From positions 1 through 9,945 of the forward strand of contig ASPC01000062.1 in NCBI GenBank assembly GCA_000405345.1: DNA of 9,945 bases. Direction: 5' to 3'. Shown piece after piece: positions 1-5,224 of this stretch. How positions within the stretch are numbered: the first letter of the stretch is position 1; every line of letters starts with the position of its first letter. The DNA comes from Atribacteria bacterium SCGC AAA255-N14 (GTDB lineage Bacteria > Atribacterota > JS1 > SB-45 > 34-128). Made by a program: the position numbers and the translations under genes. The notes under the pieces are model-generated. The model saw only the letters and a program-made list of their open reading frames with translations. It did no database searches and was not told where the DNA came from.

Positions 1-2
1 AT

Positions 3-821
3 ACTTACCGCAATCCCTTGGGAGGGGCACAGGAAGATGCAGGAAAAAATTGTCTTGATTACCTAAAATACGCCTTTGCAAATTATCTTCCTCCAGACGA
101 AGTAGCAGCCGTTATTATTGAGCCGATTCAGGGAGATGCGGGAATAGTGTTACCACCCAAGGATTACATGCAGCAGTTATTTGCATTATGTAAAGAGAAT
201 GGCATTCTTTTTATTTCAGAAGAAGTTCAACAAGGAATGGGAAGAACGGGTAAATGGTTCGGGATAGAGCATTTTAGTATCGAACCAGATATGGTAATAA
301 TGGCTAAAGCTTTAGCCTCCGGAATGCCTTTATCCGCTTTAATCGGAAGAAAAGAAATTATGGAAGCTTTGGAGGCACCAGCTCATTTATTTACCACTGC
401 CGGTAATCCTGTATGTTGTGCAGCAGCTTTGGCTACAATTAAAGTTATTGAAGAAGAAAAATTAATGGAAAATGCTGAAAAATTAAATAAAGTTGCCTTT
501 GAACGTTTTACTTCTATGAAAAAGCGATTTCCATTTATTGGAGAAATAAGAGGTTTGGGATTATCCATAGGAGTGGATCTAATTAAGGACCCCATAACTA
601 AAGAGAGAAATAAAGAAGCAGCAGCAAAAATTTGTTATTGTGCCTGGAAAAAGGGATTATTATTATCCTTCTTTAGTCATTCAGTATTAAGAATTCAACC
701 TCCCCTTATCATTACAGAAGAAGAGTTCAATAAAGGGATTGATATTATTGAAACATGTATGAGGGATTTGCAAAAGGGATTACTCAGTGATGATATTTTG
801 AAAGTTACCAAAGGTTGGTAA
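3..821 (+). CDS. Class III PLP-dependent aminotransferase (GabT / amino-acid racemase-like), 5' partial
   Basis: The frame is open from base 3, so the 272 visible residues are the C-terminal part of a roughly 430-450 residue protein whose first third lies outside the window. The ATG-like TTG at 18 is internal and is not the start. Family marks, numbered from the codon at 18, are IIEPIQGDAG (33-42), SEEVQQGMGRTG (67-78), the PLP-Schiff-base lysine in MAKALASGMPL (K97, bases 306-308) and the TTAGNPVCCAAALATI-type stretch that follows. The fold type I family transfers amino groups between an amino acid and a 2-oxo acid. Some members are amino-acid racemases or epimerases, and the EEVQQG...GKWFGIEH pattern looks closer to that branch or to generic 4-aminobutyrate aminotransferases than to ornithine enzymes. 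The pyridine-nitrogen Asp of the usual DEVQ motif is Glu here (E68). The exact substrate cannot be assigned. The gene is convergent with the GYD gene downstream. Confidence 0.9.
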   Translation, partial: TYRNPLGGAQEDAGKNCLDYLKYAFANYLPPDEVAAVIIEPIQGDAGIVLPPKDYMQQLFALCKENGILFISEEVQQGMGRTGKWFGIEHFSIEPDMVIMAKALASGMPLSALIGRKEIMEALEAPAHLFTTAGNPVCCAAALATIKVIEEEKLMENAEKLNKVAFERFTSMKKRFPFIGEIRGLGLSIGVDLIKDPITKERNKEAAAKICYCAWKKGLLLSFFSHSVLRIQPPLIITEEEFNKGIDIIETCMRDLQKGLLSDDILKVTKGW

Positions 822-1058
822 GGTTTTAAAGGTATTTTAAATAATATAAGCTGCCCTAATTTTACTTAAATATTTCATACGAAAACTTTCCCCTGAATCA
901 TGAATCATCTAAATCACTTATTCAATTTTTTTGTAGCAATATCCCAGCATTTGCCTATGATTTTTACTCCTTAATGTTTAGATAGTACAATCATCCTTGT
1001 TCTGTAATTCTTATTGGATTGAAAAAACTCATATCTTCAGATAAATTGCCCTATATTT
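822..1058. other. Convergent AT-rich intergenic region, aminotransferase / GYD gene
   Basis: This spacer lies between the 3' ends of the plus-strand aminotransferase and the minus-strand GYD gene. I found no GC-rich hairpin followed by a T-run, so no intrinsic terminator can be called for either gene. It contains a short tandem tgaatca repeat near 894-907 and the left arm of the inverted repeat described separately (982-1010). Confidence 0.5.
982..1010 (+). repeat. Left arm of 27-29 bp imperfect inverted repeat flanking the GYD gene
   Basis: Read on the plus strand, this 29-base stretch begins ATAGTACAATC and ends TAATTC. It matches the reverse complement of 1413-1439 at every base of the shorter arm. 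The only differences are two single-base insertions in this copy (A at 993 and G at 1004). It lies 48 bases beyond the stop codon of the GYD gene. I see no target-site duplication next to it, so a mobile-element origin is possible but not shown. Confidence 0.8.
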
Positions 1059-1337
1059 CTATGAAAGAATTTCATCAAATTTTTCTATAGTTATGGCTGG
1101 GGTAGAAGAAAAGGCGATACCGGTTAATTTATGCAAATTTGCTGAAGCTTGAATTACTTCTTCTACGCCTGGTAAATTTACAATAAAAACCAAATCCTTA
1201 TCTCCTAATAGTGCATATTGGGCAACTATCTCGCCACCAAGTTTCAAAATAGCATCATTAGCCTTTTTCGTGCGTTCAGAGCTTATTCCCTTTATGGCTT
1301 CAGGGGAATATTTCCCAAACATAAAATAAGTCGTCAT
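1059..1337 (-). CDS. GYD-domain small protein
   Basis: This 92-residue protein matches the GYD family (PF08734-type), small ferredoxin-like-fold (alpha/beta) proteins of about 90-100 residues. Visible marks are the N-terminal strand MTTYFMFGKYSPEAIKGIS, then ERTKKANDAILKLGGEIVAQYALLGDKDLVFIV (21-53) with GDKD in place of the name-giving G-Y-D, and the ending STPAITIEKFDEIL. No biochemical role is firmly known for the family; it is often seen as a stand-alone stress or accessory protein. The ATG at 1337 is preceded by an AGAAAGGAGA ribosome-binding site, which supports this start. The gene has its own -10-like TATAAT upstream (1405-1410) and is bracketed by an inverted repeat whose right arm lies just upstream of that hexamer. 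There is no close operon partner. Confidence 0.85.
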   Translation of the reverse strand: MTTYFMFGKYSPEAIKGISSERTKKANDAILKLGGEIVAQYALLGDKDLVFIVNLPGVEEVIQASANLHKLTGIAFSSTPAITIEKFDEILS

Positions 1338-1404
1338 TTTTATTTCTCCTTTCTGTTCTTTTAAAATTTTTATTTTCAGTAAAATTAATTTCGAAAATAT
1401 ATTT

Positions 1405-1410
1405 ATTATA
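1405..1410 (-). promoter_or_regulatory. Candidate -10 element of the GYD gene promoter
   Basis: The minus strand reads a perfect TATAAT 67 bases upstream of the GYD start codon. No TTGACA-like -35 hexamer lies 16-18 bases upstream of it. That position is filled by the right inverted-repeat arm (1413-1439), so the promoter may need an activator, or the arm may be its operator. The hexamer alone is weak evidence in such AT-rich DNA. Confidence 0.4.
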
Positions 1411-1412
1411 CT

Positions 1413-1439
1413 GAATTAAGAACAAGGAGATTGTACTAT
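1413..1439 (-). repeat. Right arm of inverted repeat flanking the GYD gene
   Basis: The minus strand reads ATAGTACAATC, TCCTTGTTCT and TAATTC in succession, 27 bases that align with the left arm at 982-1010 apart from two single-base gaps. The arm ends three bases before the TATAAT at 1410-1405, so it occupies the -35 region of the GYD gene. Confidence 0.8.
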
Positions 1440-1500
1440 TTTCTAATCCAGAGTAATTCTATAAACAAATAAACTCTTTTTAAAAAGTAGCTTACTGAAT

Positions 1501-1520
1501 AAAAAACAATTTTGTTTTTT
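1501..1520. repeat. Perfect AT-rich palindrome
   Basis: Nine bases (aaaaaacaa, 1501-1509) and their exact reverse complement (ttgtttttt, 1512-1520) are separated by two bases. With an A-run on one side and a T-run on the other it could act as a weak bidirectional terminator between the ferritin-like and GYD genes. The stem has a single G-C pair, so it may equally be chance in this AT-rich spacer. A second small palindrome, ctttttaaaaag, lies at 1476-1487. Confidence 0.4.
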
Positions 1521-1554
1521 TAAAATTATAAGATAAGAAAGGTTAAATTAATAT

Positions 1555-1579
1555 TGTCAAGAGAACCGTCCCCTTGACA
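1555..1579. repeat. REP-like palindrome 1
   Basis: The arms tgtcaag (1555-1561) and cttgaca (1573-1579) are exact reverse complements around an 11-base loop. The minus strand reads TGTCAAGGGGACGGTTCTCTTGACA. It looks like the short GTC-AAGGGGACGG palindromes that are scattered through many genomes and linked to REP-associated Y1 transposases. That link is recalled from general knowledge and not tested here. It is GC-richer than the surrounding spacer and lies 47 bases beyond the ferritin-like stop codon, so it may also help end that transcript. Confidence 0.65.
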
Positions 1580-1625
1580 TCTTCCCCCGAGAAAATGTAG
1601 TAATCAGTAATTTACAAAATAAGTC

Positions 1626-2114
1626 TTAATAATCTTCCAAATGATTAAATTCTGCATTCTCAATCCATGTCTCGGGTCTGGAAACAAATTCAACTAAGTT
1701 TTCCAGTAGAAACATGTGCTTTTTTTCTTGTTCTGCTAATTTTAAAAATATTTTCCTGTGTGATTCAGTTTCAGCCTTATCACTCATTTCTATATAAAAC
1801 TTATAGCTCTTTTCTTCCATTTCCTGGGCTTTGCGATAGAAATCTATCTGTGGCAAGTCAAAGTTAAATACTAGATTTTTTCCTTTAATTTTAATAAAGA
1901 TATTCTTAGCATTCTCTAATATATCTGTTTCTGCTAATTCTGCACTTACATCGGTTTTCATCATTTGTTCAATAATATGATAATGTTTCACTTCGTCATT
2001 CACTAACATTTTTAATATATTCTGGAGCCCTACATCCTCTGTTTTATCAACAAGTTCACGATAATAATTTTCACTGTCTTTTTCCATCTTCATGGCATAT
2101 TTATAAATATTCAT
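1626..2114 (-). CDS. Ferritin-like (rubrerythrin-type) di-iron protein without rubredoxin domain
   Basis: This 162-residue protein forms a ferritin-like four-helix bundle. The di-iron ligand pattern is present in two repeats: E11, then E41-V-K-H44 in DEVKH, followed by E100 and E130-K-K-H133 in EQEKKH. The two halves are joined by a linker (residues about 55-90). The C-terminus (PETWIENAEFNHLEDY-like) is typical of the stand-alone family. Classic rubrerythrins add a C-terminal rubredoxin with two CxxC pairs; here there is none, so an outside electron donor would be needed. Likely roles are peroxide reduction or iron handling in the cytoplasm of an anaerobe. I chose the ATG at 2114 because AGGAGGT sits five bases upstream. 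The frame extends to a GTG at 2162, but that has no ribosome-binding site. The gene has its own promoter and a long structured leader. Confidence 0.88.
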   Translation of the reverse strand: MNIYKYAMKMEKDSENYYRELVDKTEDVGLQNILKMLVNDEVKHYHIIEQMMKTDVSAELAETDILENAKNIFIKIKGKNLVFNFDLPQIDFYRKAQEMEEKSYKFYIEMSDKAETESHRKIFLKLAEQEKKHMFLLENLVEFVSRPETWIENAEFNHLEDY

Positions 2115-2119
2115 TACAT

Positions 2120-2126
2120 ACCTCCT
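2120..2126 (-). promoter_or_regulatory. Ribosome-binding site deciding the ferritin-like start
   Basis: The minus strand reads AGGAGGT five bases upstream of the ATG at 2114. In the longer frame opening at the GTG at 2162 this site would be coding, which argues for the shorter protein. Confidence 0.8.
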
Positions 2127-2148
2127 ATTATATATATGACAAGTTTCG

Positions 2149-2217
2149 GGGTTATGTTTCACAATTTAAAATGCCTTCTTACCATGTGAATTGGTTTCCT
2201 TGACATTTTCATAACCC
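2149..2217 (-). promoter_or_regulatory. Nested inverted repeats in the leader of the ferritin-like gene
   Basis: Outer arms GGGTTATG (2217-2210 on the minus strand) and CATAACCC (2156-2149) are perfect 8-bp complements. Inside them TTCACA (2190-2185) and TGTGAA (2163-2158) form a 6-bp stem that stacks one base away from the outer stem. The structure ends 22 bases before the ribosome-binding site. It could be a cis-acting RNA element, or the arms could be protein-binding sites. It matches no riboswitch class that I recognise. Confidence 0.4.
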
Positions 2218-2233
2218 ATGTTTACACTTTTTT

Positions 2234-2262
2234 ATTCTATCATTATTTTATGAAGTTGTGAA
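2234..2262 (-). promoter_or_regulatory. Sigma-A-type promoter of the ferritin-like gene
   Basis: The minus strand has TTCACA (2262-2257; one mismatch to TTGACA), a 17-base spacer, and TAGAAT (2239-2234; one mismatch to TATAAT) preceded by TGA, an extended -10. Transcription would begin near 2227, giving a leader of about 112 bases. This is the best promoter match I found in the window. The rest of the 2115-2450 spacer (2263-2450) shows no gene or clear signal. Confidence 0.65.
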
Positions 2263-2450
2263 GGCCCTGTGTCTTTCCTAAGAACATTTCAAAATCATCT
2301 TTAATTATAATCTGTAAGGTTTTTTAGTACATACTTTAAAGCAAAGTTTACAAGGTTTGATCTTTAACTGTGCTACCCGGATAATATTTATCTCAATTTC
2401 TGGTAAATTCCGAACATCTCTTTAAGAAATAAATATGAAATGTCTTACTA

Positions 2451-4232
2451 TTATTTTTTAAGGCTTACAGAACGGCAAACACCTCTGTAGCAATCTGTCT
2501 CCGGTTTACCACGCATTTGAAGCGAATTTGACGGTAGTTTATTCCAATTGACACCTTTTTTGGTGGTATAAAGATGAAAAAGCCCGTTGCGCAACATGAC
2601 GGCAAGGTTATAAAAATCCGCATGGTATGGTTGTCGGTAGACCTCAGGGCGAAAACCCTTTCCCTTTAAAAGCCCTGCACGGGTTAATCCCATCTCAGCG
2701 AGAGAGGCACTTGAGGGAATCGGATGGTCAAACCAGGAGGCATAAATCGTTTGAAAATCTTCAGACCTTGATTCTACCCATTTTTCACCTTCCTGAAATG
2801 ATTTAACATACTCAGACATCGCACGCATTGGTGTATACCAACTCTCATCATTCTCATATAGCATAGTGATTCCAATTAGCATGCAAGCACCGTCAAATAA
2901 AAAATTCTGCTTCTGTGTTATGCCATTTGCAAGAGAATGCGCAAGGGTTTTACCATCCCAAAATCTTGCCAACAAGCTCTTTATTATCTGCACAGCTCTC
3001 GCTTCTAGCTTTGATTTTCCTAGAAATCGTGCTGCCTGCAACATGGCTATGGCAACCAAAGCATTTATGCCGCATAGAGTCTTGTTGTCTTTATCAGGCT
3101 GGATTCTCTGATTTCGTTTGGCCAGTAATTTTTTTTCAATATCCCCTAAAGGGATATCATTCTTTCTTATCAGGTGAATTGCCCCGTTAAAATTGCCTTC
3201 CGGAAAAATAAAATAAGATTCACTCAATCGATGAAATTCCTCTGCTGATAAAAATTCTTTTAATTCATAATATTTCCAGATGTAGGTTGCACCTTCAATA
3301 TGTTCTGTGTCAGCATCATAAGCAGAAATGTATAACCCGTTATCTTTAAAACACTCTTCAAGGCACCGCAAGATATTTTCCGCCATTGCCTTATATGCTT
3401 TTTTATCCATCACCCTGTACGCCAAAGCATAACACCATAAAGCCATCGCCTGGTCATACAACATTTTCTCAAAATGCGGGATAGTCCACTTGTTATCCAC
3501 ACAATAACGAAAAATTCCACCCTGTAAATGGTCATTCAGTCCCCGCAAACGCATCACATCGAGTGTGATACCACACATCTTCTGAATGTTATCATTTTTC
3601 TCTACACAAAGCAGATACAAAAGATATAAAAGTGTCGTATGGGGAGGGAATTTTTGTCCCCCACCAAAACCTCCTTCAACAAAATCGAAATAGGTTAATA
3701 AATTTTTTGCAATCATCTTCTCTTCGATAATGGAAGGTGGCTTCTCTACAGCCTGAAAGGGTAAAATTTTATCACGATGATTGATGTAATAATCATATAC
3801 TTTTTTGGTAATATCAAGAAATGGAGATATCGACCCACTGCCATGCCCCGGGGCATAGGTAAGGGCAAAAATGGGATGAATATCCGGTGTTAAAAAAACA
3901 TTCAAGGGCCAACCGCCGCTTCCATTTTGTGCAGTGATAAAATGCATTAAAAATTGGTCGATATCCGGCCTGGTTTCCCGGTCTACTTTTATGCATATGA
4001 AATTCTTGTTTAAATATTCCGCGGTAACCCGATCTGAAAAAGCATCGGCTGCCATCACATGACACCAATGACAGGTTGCATAACCAACCGATACAAAAAG
4101 CGGTTTATTCCAACGAATTGCTTCTTCAATAATTTCAGAACTCCATTCCTGCCACCATATGGGATTCTTTGCATGCTGCCGAAGATAAGGAGAACTTGAT
4201 ATATCAAGATTATTTCTTTGTATATCTAACAC
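2451..4232 (-). CDS. DUF255 / YyaL-like thioredoxin-fold protein (SPATA20 family)
   Basis: At 593 residues this is shorter than the usual 650-700. The N-terminal thioredoxin-like domain (about 1-165) carries SPYLRQHAKNPIWW, the redox motif C54-H-W-C57 in GYATCHWCHVM, KVDRETRPDID and GGWPLNVFLTPD. The rest resembles the alpha/alpha six-barrel fold of N-acylglucosamine epimerases and shows GGFGGGQKFPPH (about 187-198), GGIFRYCVDNKW, PHFEKMLYDQA and AYDADTEHIEGATYIW. The biochemical role of the family is not settled; a redox or sugar-linked role is inferred from the domains. Several near-invariant positions differ: the usual E-x-ESFE after CHWCHVM is AADAFSD, and the usual GGTYFP is ALTYAPG. The start is a GTG at 4232 with GGGGGG six bases upstream, only 18 bases past the SagB-type stop, so the two genes form an operon. 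There is no secretion signal, so it is probably cytoplasmic. Confidence 0.9.
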   Translation of the reverse strand: MLDIQRNNLDISSSPYLRQHAKNPIWWQEWSSEIIEEAIRWNKPLFVSVGYATCHWCHVMAADAFSDRVTAEYLNKNFICIKVDRETRPDIDQFLMHFITAQNGSGGWPLNVFLTPDIHPIFALTYAPGHGSGSISPFLDITKKVYDYYINHRDKILPFQAVEKPPSIIEEKMIAKNLLTYFDFVEGGFGGGQKFPPHTTLLYLLYLLCVEKNDNIQKMCGITLDVMRLRGLNDHLQGGIFRYCVDNKWTIPHFEKMLYDQAMALWCYALAYRVMDKKAYKAMAENILRCLEECFKDNGLYISAYDADTEHIEGATYIWKYYELKEFLSAEEFHRLSESYFIFPEGNFNGAIHLIRKNDIPLGDIEKKLLAKRNQRIQPDKDNKTLCGINALVAIAMLQAARFLGKSKLEARAVQIIKSLLARFWDGKTLAHSLANGITQKQNFLFDGACMLIGITMLYENDESWYTPMRAMSEYVKSFQEGEKWVESRSEDFQTIYASWFDHPIPSSASLAEMGLTRAGLLKGKGFRPEVYRQPYHADFYNLAVMLRNGLFHLYTTKKGVNWNKLPSNSLQMRGKPETDCYRGVCRSVSLKK

Positions 4233-4250
4233 AGTAATCCCCCCTTTATA

Positions 4251-4997
4251 CTACAGTACTTTCCCAACAGGTGCCATATAAATGGTAAATTCTTCATCAC
4301 CATCAATTCCAAGAACCCTGTCGGCAAATTCCTGGTCATATGCCGCAATAGCACAGGTACCGGCGCCAATTACTTCACAGGCGAGGTAGAGATTTTGACA
4401 GACATGACCGGCATCAATAGCTATCACTTTATAGGATGCCATGCCGTATCGCCATTCCATGCGTGACGGTATGGTTGTCCAAATGAAAGTCACTGCACTT
4501 TTACCCGCAAAAGATTGACCTAATGCCGCCCGGCTTATCAAGTCCTCAAGATGTTCATGTTTTATAAATTCAACCAGTTGATGGCTCATGGGTAAATAAC
4601 GGTAAATTCCCTTTGGCAATCCTTCCACCCGGAAAGCTACAACATAAGTCTCCAGTGCATGTCTGCATCCGGCTGATGGAACGTTTCTGAAATTATGCAC
4701 TGCAGCCCTTTGCTTTCTGAGACCTTGTGTTGCCCATAAAAGAAAAGAAAGTTCTTCGAGTTTTACTGCATCTTTGGTATAAGACCTTCTCGATTTCCTT
4801 CTGGCCATCGCAGTCTCGACACTTACTTCGTAAATTAATTTCCAATCCCCCGGTTTAACAAGATTAATTTTTTTGTCTTCAGGATTACACGGCTTTTCTG
4901 CTGGCGGTGGTTTAAGGCCTCTGCTCTGGTCTGTGGTCGAAAAATCAATGGTTTTCCGAATACTGTCCTTTAGATAGTTTCTATAATTTTCAATCAT
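4251..4997 (-). CDS. SagB/ThcOx-family flavin (FMN) oxidoreductase, nitroreductase fold
   Basis: The 248-residue protein matches the SagB-type dehydrogenase subgroup of the nitroreductase superfamily. Visible marks are ARRKSRRSYTKDAVKLEELS (65-84), whose arginines are at the phosphate-binding position for FMN, LLWATQGL (86-93), PSAGCRHALETYV (107-119), and IAIDAGHVCQNLYLACEVIGAG (192-213), ending EEFTIYMAPVGKV. Family members oxidise azolines to azoles in thiazole/oxazole-modified peptides, but many are stand-alone with unknown substrates. No cyclodehydratase (YcaO), SagC or precursor-peptide gene is visible in this window. The first 50 residues, before the core, are hydrophilic. The ATG at 4997 follows AAGGAGGA at good spacing. 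It is the first gene of a two-gene operon with the DUF255 protein, so a shared redox task is plausible but inferred. Confidence 0.88.
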   Translation of the reverse strand: MIENYRNYLKDSIRKTIDFSTTDQSRGLKPPPAEKPCNPEDKKINLVKPGDWKLIYEVSVETAMARRKSRRSYTKDAVKLEELSFLLWATQGLRKQRAAVHNFRNVPSAGCRHALETYVVAFRVEGLPKGIYRYLPMSHQLVEFIKHEHLEDLISRAALGQSFAGKSAVTFIWTTIPSRMEWRYGMASYKVIAIDAGHVCQNLYLACEVIGAGTCAIAAYDQEFADRVLGIDGDEEFTIYMAPVGKVL

Positions 4998-5224
4998 AAA
5001 AATCCTCCTTCAAATGACAGTTAAGATTTCGATAATTAATAAAGTCACACTATCGATATTTTTGTTCTTTTATTTTATATTACGACATATTCTACTCGAA
5101 TCCCTTTTTTAAAAAATAAAAGATCGACCCCTGTCGTGCAATGTCCCCTATTGCACGACAAAGGATCAATCCTCTGCCCTGTCGTTAACATGCTGTGAAA
5201 ATGAGTATTAATGAATTTGGCTTA
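4998..5224. other. Spacer between msrAB and the SagB-type gene
   Basis: This spacer should hold the end of the msrAB transcript and the promoter of the SagB-DUF255 operon. It contains the 11-bp perfect palindrome at 5132-5160, a smaller aggat/atcct palindrome (5162-5173) and the 9-mer ccctgtcgt twice (5129-5137, 5177-5185). Minus-strand T-rich sequence follows the palindrome (about 5105-5122). I could not pick a convincing -35/-10 pair; TATAAA-like hexamers occur, but without a good -35. Confidence 0.45.
5132..5160. repeat. REP-like palindrome 2 (possible msrAB terminator)
   Basis: The arms tgtcgtgcaat (5132-5142) and attgcacgaca (5150-5160) are perfect 11-bp complements around a 7-base loop, which reads AGGGGAC on the minus strand. 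The GC-rich stem is followed on the minus strand, nine or so bases on, by a T-rich stretch, so it could end msrAB transcripts. Its TGTC...GACA ends and AGGGGAC core match the palindrome at 1555-1579, which points to a dispersed repeat family. Confidence 0.65.

Noticed and set aside
1667..1867. Plus-strand open frame of 66 codons opposite the ferritin-like gene
   Set aside because: It is a shadow of a well-supported minus-strand gene, with no ribosome-binding site or recognisable domain.
2115..2162. N-terminal extension of the ferritin-like gene from the GTG at 2162 (16 extra residues)
   Set aside because: It has no ribosome-binding site, and its codons include the AGGAGGT that serves the ATG at 2114. 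The extra residues are not part of the ferritin-like fold.
2403..2440. Hairpin after the DUF255 stop codon as a terminator
   Set aside because: The 7-bp stem needs a G-U pair, has a 17-base loop and no T-run follows it.
2866..3190. Two overlapping plus-strand open frames opposite the DUF255 gene
   Set aside because: They lie entirely within a strongly conserved minus-strand gene; their translations look like antisense by-products.
3814..4068. Second minus-strand frame inside the DUF255 gene, checked as a possible frameshift
   Set aside because: The main frame is continuous through CHWCHVM and GGWPLNVFLTPD, so no frameshift is needed.
4251..4997. A thiazole/oxazole-modified peptide cluster around the SagB-type gene
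   Set aside because: No YcaO cyclodehydratase, SagC-like protein, precursor peptide or exporter is present in the visible flanks.
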